This document shows, piece by piece, positions 1 through 6,444 of a stretch of 6,629 nucleotides of DNA. Made by a program: the position numbers and the translations under genes. Position 1 is the first letter of the stretch. Each line of letters begins with the position of its first letter. The notes beneath the pieces were generated by a model. That model had not been told where the DNA came from and made no database searches. It worked only from the letters and a program-made list of their open reading frames with translations. Origin of the DNA: DATIJJ01 sp964612855 (GTDB lineage Bacteria; Pseudomonadota; Gammaproteobacteria; DSM-16500); contig CAZTDR010000100.1 of the NCBI GenBank assembly GCA_964612855.1, forward strand, positions 1 to 6,629. Direction: 5' to 3'.

Positions 1-2789
1 GTTGGAACACGTAATGAAGTATCTTTTACGTCGGACGCTTTTTCACCTAAAATAGCGCGTAACAATTTTTCTTCTGGTGTTAATTGGGTTTCACCCTTGG
101 GTGTCACTTTACCCACTAAAATATCGCCTGACTTAACTTCAGCTCCGATATAAACAATACCGCATTCATCTAATTTTGATAGAGCACTTTCGCCGACATT
201 AGGAATATCTGCTGTGACTTCTTCAATACCCAATTTGGTATCGCGAGAAACACAGGTCAGTTCTTCAATATGAATACTGGTAAAACGATCTTCCTGCACG
301 ACGCGCTCTGAAATCAAAATAGAATCTTCAAAGTTGTAACCATTCCAAGGCATAAATGCGACAAGTAAATTTTGTCCTAATGCCAATTCACCCATATCAG
401 TCGATTGACCGTCAGCTAATACGTCACCGCGTTGAATGAGGTCACCTTTTTGTACCAAAGGACGCTGGTTAATACAGGTATCTTGGTTAGTGCGGGTATA
501 TTTGGTTAAGTTGTAAATATCGACACCGGTTGTGCCGGATTCTGCTTCGTCATCATTGACACGCACAACGATACGAGAAGCATCAACAAAGTCCACTATT
601 CCACCACGTTTCGCAACTTCAGTCACACCGGAGTCGGTTGCAACAATACGTTCCATACCCGTACCTACTAACGGTTTTTCTGTTTTCAGTGTCGGTACAG
701 CTTGACGTTGCATGTTTGATCCCATGAGTGCACGGTTTGCATCGTCATGTTCTAAGAAAGGAATCAAAGCCGCTGCAACAGATACGATCTGCCTAGGTGA
801 TACATCCATATATTGCACACGATCAGGTGTAGTTAAGGTAGATTCATTTTTATGTCTAACCGGAACCAAGGTATCAACCAATTTACCTTTTGCATCTTGG
901 AGTGCGTTAGCTTGCGCAATAACGAAATCACCTTCTTCGATAGCGGAAAGAAAATCCACTTCATCGGTAACTTTGCTATTGATAACTTTACGGTAAGGCG
1001 TTTCCAAGAAGCCATATTCATTGGTGCGCGCATAGACAGCCAAAGAATTAATCAATCCGATGTTTGGACCTTCTGGGGTTTCAATAGGGCAAACACGGCC
1101 ATAATGGGTAGGATGTACGTCGCGTACTTCAAAGCTTGCGCGTTCTCTTGTCAAACCACCCGGTCCTAATGCGGACACACGACGTTTATGGGTAATTTCA
1201 GAAAGTGGATTATTTTGATCCATAAATTGCGAAAGCTGGCTCGAACCAAAAAACTCTTTCACTGCAGCTGAAACTGGCTTCGCATTGATGAGGTCTTGCG
1301 GCATCAAGTTTTCAGATTCAGATAAGCTAAGGCGTTCTTTGACCGCGCGTTCTACACGCACCAATCCCACACGGAATTGATTTTCAGTCATTTCACCCAC
1401 GCTGCGCACACGACGATTACCGAGATGATCAATATCGTCCACGGTGCCTTCGCCATTACGAATGCTAATTAAGGTTTTTAGTACATCAATAATATCTTCT
1501 TTCGTTAAAACGCCGGGGCCTAAAATTTCTTGGCGACCCACACGACGATTAAATTTCATACGACCGACATCGGATAAATCGTAACGTTCAGGTGTGAAGA
1601 ATAAATTTTTGAATAAAGCTTCTGCCGCATCTTTGGTGGGTGGCTCGCCTGGACGCATCATGCGATAGATTTCAACTAATGCTTCTAATGCATTAGATGT
1701 CGGATCAACACGTAATGTGTCGGAAATGTAAGCGCCATGATCAATGTCATTGATATACAGCGTTTCAAATGTTTTAATCTCGGCTGCAATAAAAGATTTT
1801 AAGATGTCGGCCGAGATAACATCATTTGCATTAGCTAACACTTCTCCCGTTTCTGGATTAATAACAGTTTTTGCTAAGACTTTTCCTAACAAATAATCCG
1901 CGGGTACTTCTAATTTTTTAATATTTGCTTTTTCTAATTGAGCAATATGACGTACGGTAATACGACGATCTTGTTCAATAATAACTTTTCCAGCTTTTTT
2001 AATTTCAAAGGGTGCAATTTCGCCTCTTAAGCGTTCAGGAATTAAATCTAAACTGAACTCGCCTTTCTGAAGATGAAATACATTGTTTTCAAAAAAGAGC
2101 GCTAAAATATCTTCAACAGAAAAATCTAATGCGCGCAATAAAATGGTCGCGGGTAATTTGCGACGACGATCAATTCGAGCATAAATGCAATCTTTAGGAT
2201 CAAATTCAAAATCTAACCAGGAGCCGCGATAAGGAATCACCCGCGCAGAAAATAACAATTTTCCGGATGAATGGGTTTTGCCGCGATCGTGCTCAAAAAA
2301 CACGCCAGGCGAACGGTGCAACTGGGAAACAATGACGCGCTCTGTCCCATTGATAACAAAGGTACCATGCTTGGTCATTAAGGGAATTTCACCCATGTAC
2401 ACTTCTTGCTCTTTCACGTCTTTGACGACTTTTGTATCGCCCACAGCATCTTTGTCATAATGAATCAAACGAACTTTGACCCGCAAAGAAGCACCGTATG
2501 TTAGACCACGCATTTTGCATTCTTTGACATCAAAAATAGATTCGCCTAGGCGATATCCCACATATTCTAATACTGAACTTCCCGAAAAACTGGTGATTGG
2601 AAATACGGATTGAAATGCTGCATGCAACCCAAAATTGCCTCGCTTCTCTGAATCTACCTCAGCTTGTAAAAACTTATGATAAGACTCTAATTGTAGCTCC
2701 AATAAGGGAGGAGTGCCGATGGTGCTAGGGTGCTTACCGAAATCTTTACGAATGCGCTTTTTTTCAGTATATGAGTACGTTGAACCCAT
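1..2789 (-). CDS. rpoB: RNA polymerase beta subunit, 3' end outside window
   Basis: Beta subunit of DNA-dependent RNA polymerase, forming one side of the active-site cleft and the rifampicin pocket. About 929 codons are visible, beginning MGSTYSYTEKKRIRKDFGK, which matches the E. coli start VYSYTEKKRIRKDFGK. The ATG at 2789 has an AGAGG ribosome binding site (2798-2802) 8 nt upstream. Landmarks are the rifampicin region SSQLSQFMDQNNPLSEITHK from about residue 516, then HKRRVSALGPGG, PIETPEGPNIGL, the GYNFEDSI block (Glu821-Asp822, equivalent to E. coli Glu813-Asp814 near the catalytic centre), and KVTPKGETQLTPEEK near the edge. The +8 offset to E. coli holds from the rifampicin region to NFEDS, so no frameshift is apparent. 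The C-terminal third (active-site lysines, clamp contacts) and rpoC should continue left of the window. Identity is certain; only the 3' end is missing. Confidence 0.99.
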   Translation of the reverse strand, partial: MGSTYSYTEKKRIRKDFGKHPSTIGTPPLLELQLESYHKFLQAEVDSEKRGNFGLHAAFQSVFPITSFSGSSVLEYVGYRLGESIFDVKECKMRGLTYGASLRVKVRLIHYDKDAVGDTKVVKDVKEQEVYMGEIPLMTKHGTFVINGTERVIVSQLHRSPGVFFEHDRGKTHSSGKLLFSARVIPYRGSWLDFEFDPKDCIYARIDRRRKLPATILLRALDFSVEDILALFFENNVFHLQKGEFSLDLIPERLRGEIAPFEIKKAGKVIIEQDRRITVRHIAQLEKANIKKLEVPADYLLGKVLAKTVINPETGEVLANANDVISADILKSFIAAEIKTFETLYINDIDHGAYISDTLRVDPTSNALEALVEIYRMMRPGEPPTKDAAEALFKNLFFTPERYDLSDVGRMKFNRRVGRQEILGPGVLTKEDIIDVLKTLISIRNGEGTVDDIDHLGNRRVRSVGEMTENQFRVGLVRVERAVKERLSLSESENLMPQDLINAKPVSAAVKEFFGSSQLSQFMDQNNPLSEITHKRRVSALGPGGLTRERASFEVRDVHPTHYGRVCPIETPEGPNIGLINSLAVYARTNEYGFLETPYRKVINSKVTDEVDFLSAIEEGDFVIAQANALQDAKGKLVDTLVPVRHKNESTLTTPDRVQYMDVSPRQIVSVAAALIPFLEHDDANRALMGSNMQRQAVPTLKTEKPLVGTGMERIVATDSGVTEVAKRGGIVDFVDASRIVVRVNDDEAESGTTGVDIYNLTKYTRTNQDTCINQRPLVQKGDLIQRGDVLADGQSTDMGELALGQNLLVAFMPWNGYNFEDSILISERVVQEDRFTSIHIEELTCVSRDTKLGIEEVTADIPNVGESALSKLDECGIVYIGAEVKSGDILVGKVTPKGETQLTPEEKLLRAILGEKASDVKDTSLRVP

Positions 2790-2839
2790 GAAAGATACCT
2801 CTGCATGATGGTCGTTTGAAGAGCCTAAAACAAAATGTA

Positions 2840-2885
2840 ATTGTTCATCTAAAAGCGGTGGACACGCTCAACTTAGGTGAACAAT
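2840..2885 (-). other. Inverted repeat in the rpoB leader
   Basis: A perfect 8-bp inverted repeat (ATTGTTCA at 2840-2847, TGAACAAT at 2878-2885) encloses 30 nt that contain a small AGCG/CGCT hairpin (2854-2857 with 2865-2868). In the transcript it would form a stem between the terminator-like hairpins and the rpoB ribosome binding site. In E. coli the rplL-rpoB gap carries an RNase III processing site after the attenuator, so a processing or leader structure is possible. No RNase III motif can be proved by eye, and an 8-bp repeat may be chance. Confidence 0.3.
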
Positions 2886-2889
2886 ACAC

Positions 2890-2914
2890 AAAAACTATTG
2901 CTGCTAGGCAGCAA
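2890..2914 (-). terminator. Second terminator-like hairpin before rpoB
   Basis: The transcript reads UUGCUGC, a 3-nt loop, then GCAGCAA (7 perfect pairs, 2898-2914), then UAG and five U residues (2890-2894). It begins within the U-rich tail of the hairpin just upstream, giving two terminator-like units in tandem. The stem is short and the U run starts 3 nt after it, so it is probably a weak terminator or pause site that passes part of the transcription into rpoB. Confidence 0.5.
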
Positions 2915-2919
2915 AATAG

Positions 2920-2948
2920 AAAAAGCCGGAGACGCGAAGTCCCCGGCC
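2920..2948 (-). terminator. rplL-rpoB attenuator (intrinsic terminator)
   Basis: In the transcript GCCGGGGAC pairs with GUCUCCGGC around a 5-nt UUCGC loop (9 pairs with one G-U, 2925-2947; a further G-U at 2948/2924 is possible). It is followed at once by UUUUU (2920-2924) and then UUUU at 2913-2916. This is a good Rho-independent terminator starting about 46 nt after the rplL stop. In E. coli an attenuator in the same gap lets only a fraction of polymerases continue into rpoBC, which sets the excess of L7/L12 over beta subunit. The same role is inferred here. Confidence 0.8.
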
Positions 2949-2994
2949 GTACTTAACGTCAGCCCTGCTTAATAGATTACTGACAGATAAGTGA

Positions 2995-3366
2995 TTACTT
3001 AACTTCAACAGTTGCTCCTGCTTCTTCAAGCTGCTTCTTGATATCTGCTGCAGTTGCTTTGTTGACACCTTCTTTAATAACAGCTGGGGAAGTTTCAGCA
3101 AGATCTTTTGCTTCTTTCAAGCCAAGGCCCGTGATTGCACGGATAGCTTTAATGACGTTGATCTTGTTTTCACCGGCTTTGGTCATGATAACGTTGAATT
3201 CGGTTTTTTCTTCAACTACAGCTGCTTCCGCTGCAGGACCTGCAACAGCAACTGCTGCCGCAGCAGAAACACCAAATTTGTCTTCCATGGATTTAATTAA
3301 TTCAACAACATCCATTACGCTCATATCAGAAATAGCTTGTAAAATATCTTCTTTACTAACGGCCAT
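2995..3366 (-). CDS. rplL: 50S ribosomal protein L7/L12
   Basis: L7/L12, the stalk protein present in several copies per ribosome, which recruits and activates translational GTPases. The product is 123 residues (E. coli 121). An N-terminal dimerisation and L10-binding domain (ILQAISDMSVMDVVELIKSM, about 9-30) leads through an Ala/Val-rich hinge to the C-terminal domain with TGLGLKEAKDL and the final EEAGATVEVK. I start at the ATG at 3366 (MAVSKEDI), which fits the family; GGAG (3378-3381) lies 11 nt upstream. An ATG at 3375 and a GTG at 3378 are in frame but touch or overlap that GGAG and would add residues the family lacks. It follows rplJ by 48 nt and is the last gene before the attenuator. 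Confidence 0.98.
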   Translation of the reverse strand: MAVSKEDILQAISDMSVMDVVELIKSMEDKFGVSAAAAVAVAGPAAEAAVVEEKTEFNVIMTKAGENKINVIKAIRAITGLGLKEAKDLAETSPAVIKEGVNKATAADIKKQLEEAGATVEVK

Positions 3367-3414
3367 GATTTTCATCACTCCACTTAAATTTAAATTAATA
3401 ATAATTTCTTTATA

Positions 3415-3945
3415 CTATGCAGATTGTTGCTTTTGATCGCGTATTGCTGCAATAGTACGAGCCAACTTCGCATGAGGCTCTGCTAATGTGCGCACGAATT
3501 TGGTAATAGGTGCTAACATAACAGACATTAATTGAGCAATCGCTTCATCACGTGTGGGCAAGCTTGCCAACCGATTTAGGTCTGTACCGGGGAGCATTTG
3601 GCCATCGATAGATAAAGCCTTAACTTCCAGTTTTTCCCATTTCTTGACATAGTCTTTGAATACACGTGCAGCAGCACCTGGCTCATCTTTTGAGAAAGCC
3701 AGAACAAGCGGCCCAACTAGCGCAGAATCCATACAGGCAAATTGCGTTCCTTCAAAAGCACGTCGAGCGAGGGTATTACGGACTACTTTCATGTAGACGC
3801 CCGATTCACGTGCCTTTTTTCGCAATTCGGTCAGTTGCGCAACGGTCAAACCATTGTATTGCGCAGCGATGACAGATGTAGACTGTTTTGCGATTTCTGC
3901 TACCTCAGCAACAATAGCTTTTTTACCATCTAGTCTTAAAGTCAC
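3415..3945 (-). CDS. rplJ: 50S ribosomal protein L10
   Basis: L10 anchors the L7/L12 dimers to the ribosome at the base of the stalk, next to L11. The product is 176 residues, about 11 longer than E. coli L10. The N-terminal globular domain starts LDGKKAIVAEVAEIAK and contains ELRKKARESGVYMKVVRNTL (about 41-60); the C-terminal helix that carries L12 is the Ala/Arg-rich end (TKFVRTLAEPHAKLARTIAA). The start codon is GTG at 3945, supported by AAGGAG at 3954-3959 (8 nt spacing) and by alignment with E. coli MALNLQDKQAIVAEV. The stop is TAG. An 8-bp hairpin ends 5 nt before the ribosome binding site. In E. coli the L10-L12 complex represses translation of its own leader; the structured leader here suggests the same. 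Confidence 0.98.
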   Translation of the reverse strand: MTLRLDGKKAIVAEVAEIAKQSTSVIAAQYNGLTVAQLTELRKKARESGVYMKVVRNTLARRAFEGTQFACMDSALVGPLVLAFSKDEPGAAARVFKDYVKKWEKLEVKALSIDGQMLPGTDLNRLASLPTRDEAIAQLMSVMLAPITKFVRTLAEPHAKLARTIAAIRDQKQQSA

Positions 3946-4150
3946 TGATTTTTCTCCTTAACTCGTTACTCATAAAAACTGAGTAACACCGATTGACGAA
4001 CAGCAATACCATCCAATTAGGATGGCGGCATTACCGTCTGCGTAGGCTACTGAAGTAATTCAGTCATTAAGCATTCGCACCTACGGTCTTTGACGAGTAT
4101 TGCTTAACGGAATGTTCATCAATACTCACAAAGTCTTTTGCGCCTCACGC
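3946..4150 (-). promoter_or_regulatory. Structured rplJ leader, probable L10 autoregulatory region
   Basis: In transcription order the leader holds: (1) GAGTATTG/CAATACTC, 8 perfect pairs around a 17-nt loop (4095-4127), extendable outward through wobbles and CUUU/AAAG to about 4088-4133; (2) CGTAGG/CCTACG (4041-4046 with 4080-4085) enclosing ACTGAA/TTCAGT with a 4-nt loop (4049-4064); (3) CCATCC/GGATGG with a 5-nt loop (4009-4025), lengthened by a second 6-pair helix across a 3-nt bulge to about 4004-4032; (4) GTTACTCA/TGAGTAAC with a 7-nt loop (3965-3987), just before the ribosome binding site. Such dense pairing fits the L10 leader, where the L10-L12 complex binds mRNA. I cannot match it to the family consensus by eye. 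I see no convincing promoter here. Confidence 0.55.
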
Positions 4151-4224
4151 GTCATCCCCGAATGCTTTTATCGGGGATCTCCTCATTGGTACACAGATCC
4201 CCGATAAAAGCATTCGGGGATGAC
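4151..4224. repeat. Composite palindromic element (REPIN/MITE-like)
   Basis: Arms at 4151-4180 and 4195-4224 form a perfect 30-bp inverted repeat with a 14-nt centre. Each arm is itself a hairpin: ATCCCCGA and TCGGGGAT (8 pairs) around a 9-nt loop, at 4154-4178 and 4197-4221. The motif therefore occurs four times in alternating orientation. Two inverted copies of a short palindrome is the plan of REPINs and of other small dispersed palindromes. It starts 17 nt after the rplA stop, inside an operon, and has no U run after either arm, so it is not a standard terminator. It could form a very stable stem in RNA, slowing 3' decay of the rplKA message or separating it from rplJL. No second copy is in this window, so dispersal is inferred. 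Confidence 0.8.
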
Positions 4225-4240
4225 GGCGAGGTGTCGAGTT

Positions 4241-4936
4241 TTATGCTACCAAACTCGAGATATCAATTTGCAAACCCGGGCCCATTGTACTGGAAAGAGT
4301 TACTTTTTTGAAATAAATACCTTTCGCTGAACTGGGTTTTGCTTTTTTCAGTGCCGCTACAATCGCTTCCAAATTGGTTGCGAGATCAGCTGATTCAAAG
4401 TCAATTTTGCCAATTGTGCAATGAATGACACCCGCTTTATCTGTACGATAACGCACTTGACCTGCTTTCGCATTTTTTACAGCAGTAGCAATATCTGCAG
4501 TAACCGTACCATCTTTTGGATTAGGCATTAAACCACGTGGTCCTAACACCTGACCTAGCTGACCTACAACGCGCATTGCATCGGGTGAGGCAACGACAAC
4601 ATCAAAGTTCATCTCACCAGCTTTAATTTTTTCAGCCAAATCTTCCATACCAACTAAATCCGCACCTGCTTTCAATGCAGCATCTGCATTTGCCGCCGAG
4701 GTGAAAACTGCAACACGAATTTCGCGACCGGTTCCTTTTGGTAATACGACTGAGCCGCGTACAGCTTGGTCGGACTTACGAGCATCAATACCAAGATTAA
4801 TGCTTAAATCCACGCTTTCGCGGAATTTAGCTAACGGTAAACTTTTTAATAAAGTTAGCGCATCATTAATCGAATAAATTTTTCCAGGTTGCAATTTTTC
4901 GCGGATTGCGCGCATTCTTTTTGAAATCGTAGTCAT
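4241..4936 (-). CDS. rplA: 50S ribosomal protein L1
   Basis: L1 binds 23S rRNA to form the mobile L1 stalk that helps release deacylated tRNA from the E site. In E. coli it is also the translational repressor of its own rplKA message. The product is 231 residues (E. coli 234). Family blocks in order are the KRMRAIREKL start, NLGIDARKSDQAVRG (about 47-61), GMEDLAEKI, the signature LGPRGLMPNPK (131-141), KAGQVRYRTDKAGVIHCTIG, and a C-terminal TMGPGLQID. The ATG at 4936 lies 3 nt after the rplK stop, and its ribosome binding site AAGGAGGAG (4945-4953) is made of the last Glu-Gly-Gly-Val codons of rplK, so translation of the two is probably coupled. Confidence 0.99.
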   Translation of the reverse strand: MTTISKRMRAIREKLQPGKIYSINDALTLLKSLPLAKFRESVDLSINLGIDARKSDQAVRGSVVLPKGTGREIRVAVFTSAANADAALKAGADLVGMEDLAEKIKAGEMNFDVVVASPDAMRVVGQLGQVLGPRGLMPNPKDGTVTADIATAVKNAKAGQVRYRTDKAGVIHCTIGKIDFESADLATNLEAIVAALKKAKPSSAKGIYFKKVTLSSTMGPGLQIDISSLVA

Positions 4937-4939
4937 TTC

Positions 4940-5377
4940 TTACACTCCTCCTTCGACTTCAATACCCATACTACGTGCACTTCCAGCGATCGATCGCATG
5001 GCTGCTTCTAAGGTGGCTGCATTTAAGTCTGGCATCTTAACTGTTGCAATTTGCTCCAATTGTTTACGAGTAATTTTACCCACTTTATTGGTATGTGGCG
5101 TACTGCTACCGCTCGTAATACCCGCTGCTTCTTTAATTAAATGTGAAGCAGGAGGAGTCTTAATAATGAAGGTGAAGCTACGATCTTCATAAACAGTAAT
5201 TTCTACTGGTAAAGGCTTTCCAGCTCGATCTGGCGTTTGAGTTTGAGCATTAAATGCTTTACAAAACTCCATGATATTTACGCCATGCTGGCCTAATGCA
5301 GGTCCGACTGGCGGACTAGGATTAGCTGCACCACCTTTGACTTGCAGCTTAATTAACGATTTGACTTTCTTTGCCAT
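4940..5377 (-). CDS. rplK: 50S ribosomal protein L11
   Basis: L11 binds 23S rRNA in the GTPase-associated centre, where thiostrepton acts and where RelA senses stalling. The product is 145 residues (E. coli 142). The N-terminal domain has the proline-rich loop NPSPPVGPALGQHGVNIMEF (about 19-38) followed by CKAFNAQT; the C-terminal RNA-binding domain has KVGKITRKQLEQIA and ARSMGIEVEGGV. The Lys residues near the N-terminus and in FCKAFNA that PrmA methylates in E. coli are kept. The ATG at 5377 has AAAGGAG (5383-5389) 5 nt upstream. An L1-site look-alike lies directly before that ribosome binding site. It is the first gene of the rplK-rplA pair. Confidence 0.99.
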   Translation of the reverse strand: MAKKVKSLIKLQVKGGAANPSPPVGPALGQHGVNIMEFCKAFNAQTQTPDRAGKPLPVEITVYEDRSFTFIIKTPPASHLIKEAAGITSGSSTPHTNKVGKITRKQLEQIATVKMPDLNAATLEAAMRSIAGSARSMGIEVEGGV

Positions 5378-5389
5378 GTTGACTCCTTT

Positions 5390-5416
5390 GGGTACTAGCG
5401 CTTTTTAAAGCTCCCC
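5390..5416 (-). promoter_or_regulatory. Probable L1 operator in the rplK leader
   Basis: The transcript reads GGGGAGC, an A/U-rich loop, GCGCU, AGUA, CCC, ending immediately before the AAAGGAG ribosome binding site of rplK. GGG pairs with CCC and AGC with GCU, with unpaired G and AGUA between the helices. The pattern GGGAGC ... GC...-UACC(C) resembles the L1-binding helix of 23S rRNA (GGGAGC opposite GAAAUACCAC). In E. coli L1 represses rplKA translation from a site at this position. The match is by eye from remembered rRNA, so the role is inferred. Confidence 0.6.
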
Positions 5417-5427
5417 GGTTGATGATT

Positions 5428-5462
5428 GGTGGGTTACGGTGTGAAAATCGCGCCGTGCCACC
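5428..5462 (-). other. Hairpin in the nusG-rplK spacer
   Basis: In the transcript GGUGG and ACGG pair with CCGU and CCACC (9 pairs with a small interior loop) around a 13-nt loop. No U run follows, so it is not an intrinsic terminator. It sits between the nusG stop and the L1 operator candidate and may be part of the rplK leader fold. Confidence 0.35.
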
Positions 5463-5468
5463 CTACTT

Positions 5469-5497
5469 TTACTATTAACCTTTTTCCACTTGGTCAA
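5469..5497 (-). promoter_or_regulatory. Weak candidate rplK promoter
   Basis: TTGACC (5492-5497) is a good -35 match, 17 nt before TAGTAA (5469-5474), which is a poor -10. The -35 lies in the last codons of nusG. E. coli has an rplK promoter in this gap, and that is the main reason to list it; the -10 alone would not justify a call. Confidence 0.25.
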
Positions 5498-6026
5498 ATT
5501 GCAATTCAACGGGGGTTGAGCGACCGAAAATTAAAACGGCGACACGCAGTCTATTTTTTTCGTAATTCACTTCTTCTACTACACCATTGAAATCTGCAAA
5601 AGGACCATCGATAACACGAACGACTTCACCTATTTCAAATAAAACTTTAGGCTTAGGCTTGTCGCTACTATCTAAAACACGTTGCAAGATAGTCTCAGCT
5701 TCTTTTGGACTAATTGGCGCAGGTTTATCACTGGTTCCGCCAATAAATCCTAGTACCTTGGGAATGGATTTAACTAAATGCCAAGTTTGATCATCCATTT
5801 CCATTTCAACCAATACGTAGCCTGGGAAAAACTTTCGTTCACTTTTTCGTTTTTGCCCGGCGCGCAACTCAACAACTTCTTCTGTTGGAACTAAAATATC
5901 GCCGAATCTTTCTTCTAAGCCATCACGAATCACGCGTTCTGCAAGCGCTTGCTTTACATAATTCTCAAAACCAGAATAGGCATGCACGACGTACCAACGT
6001 CTCTTTTTCTTTACCTCTTCAGTCAT
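5475..6026 (-). CDS. nusG: Transcription termination/antitermination factor NusG
   Basis: NusG binds elongating RNA polymerase through its N-terminal domain, suppresses pausing, and uses its KOW domain to contact Rho or ribosomal S10. The product is 183 residues (E. coli 181). A basic N-terminus leads to the NGN domain beginning RRWYVVHAYSGFE (9-21), with PTEEVVELRAGQKRKSERKF and FFPGYVLVEM (66-75), then GFIGGTSDKPAPIS. The KOW domain has FEIGEVVRVIDGPFADFNGV and ends TPVELQFDQVEKG. The ATG at 6026 is 4 nt after the secE stop. AGAGGA (6034-6039), in the final Arg-Gly codons of secE, lies 7 nt upstream, so nusG translation is probably coupled to secE. Confidence 0.99.
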   Translation of the reverse strand: MTEEVKKKRRWYVVHAYSGFENYVKQALAERVIRDGLEERFGDILVPTEEVVELRAGQKRKSERKFFPGYVLVEMEMDDQTWHLVKSIPKVLGFIGGTSDKPAPISPKEAETILQRVLDSSDKPKPKVLFEIGEVVRVIDGPFADFNGVVEEVNYEKNRLRVAVLIFGRSTPVELQFDQVEKG

Positions 6027-6030
6027 GCTT

Positions 6031-6411
6031 TTATCCTCTTTGTCCTGTCAACCAGCCTATTGCCCACATTAAGCCGCCGTCTATTGCCCATAAAGCCAGC
6101 GCAAGTATGACTACCATTGCAGCAACAAACAAAGTCGTTTGCATGGTTTCTTGTCGAGTTGGCCAAAATACTTTTCGCAATTCTGCGCGGGATTCACGCA
6201 CAAAAACCCATGCTGCTTTGCCTTGTTTTGTTAACATCGCAATCGCCAGCATGACACCTGCTAACACAAACCAACCTAATAGACGCAACGGCCAAGGTTG
6301 TGCAGCGTAATAATAATTTGCAACTAATCCAGCAGCAAACAAAATAAAAATGACTACCCACTTGAGCCAGTCAAAGCTGGTATTTTGTTCAAGATCTGTC
6401 TTAAATGCCAT
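6031..6411 (-). CDS. secE: Preprotein translocase subunit SecE
   Basis: SecE clamps the two halves of the SecY channel in the inner membrane and is needed for SecYEG stability. The product is 126 residues, with three membrane segments as in E. coli SecE: about 17-35, 42-60 and 92-112. Between the second and third lies the conserved cytoplasmic helix and hinge ELRKVFWPTRQET (77-89). The end is WLTGQRG. The start is uncertain by one codon: ATG at 6411, or GTG at 6414 immediately before it. AAGG (6424-6427) is 12 nt from the ATG and 9 nt from the GTG, so the ribosome binding site is weak and slightly favours GTG, while codon preference favours ATG. It pairs with nusG as in most Proteobacteria. 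Confidence 0.97.
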   Translation of the reverse strand: MAFKTDLEQNTSFDWLKWVVIFILFAAGLVANYYYAAQPWPLRLLGWFVLAGVMLAIAMLTKQGKAAWVFVRESRAELRKVFWPTRQETMQTTLFVAAMVVILALALWAIDGGLMWAIGWLTGQRG

Positions 6412-6444
6412 CACTCTATTTAGCCTTTTTTGACTTGTTTCACT

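Noticed and set aside
712..1169. Plus-strand open frames opposite rpoB (712-996 and 852-1169), and a minus-strand frame at 833-1033
   Set aside because: They lie inside the unambiguous rpoB reading frame, have low-complexity or unfamiliar products and no ribosome binding sites; they are shadows.
3367..3378. Upstream rplL starts (ATG at 3375, GTG at 3378)
   Set aside because: They overlap or touch the GGAG ribosome binding site, and the ATG at 3366 matches the family N-terminus.
3038..3436. 132-codon plus-strand frame opposite rplL
   Set aside because: Mirror of the Ala-rich rplL sequence; its composition follows from the rplL codons on the other strand.
4086..4140. A sigma-70 promoter for rplJL (TTGATG with TACTCG at 17 nt, or TTGTGA with TTAAGC)
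   Set aside because: The -10 matches are poor and the bases are explained by the 8-bp hairpin at 4095-4127; not supported strongly enough to annotate.
4151..4224. The rplA-rplJ palindrome as a Rho-independent terminator or CRISPR fragment
   Set aside because: No U run follows on either strand, and there is one inverted pair rather than regularly spaced direct repeats.
5885..6310. 141-codon plus-strand frame spanning nusG and secE
   Set aside because: Crosses two certain minus-strand genes and has no recognisable domain.
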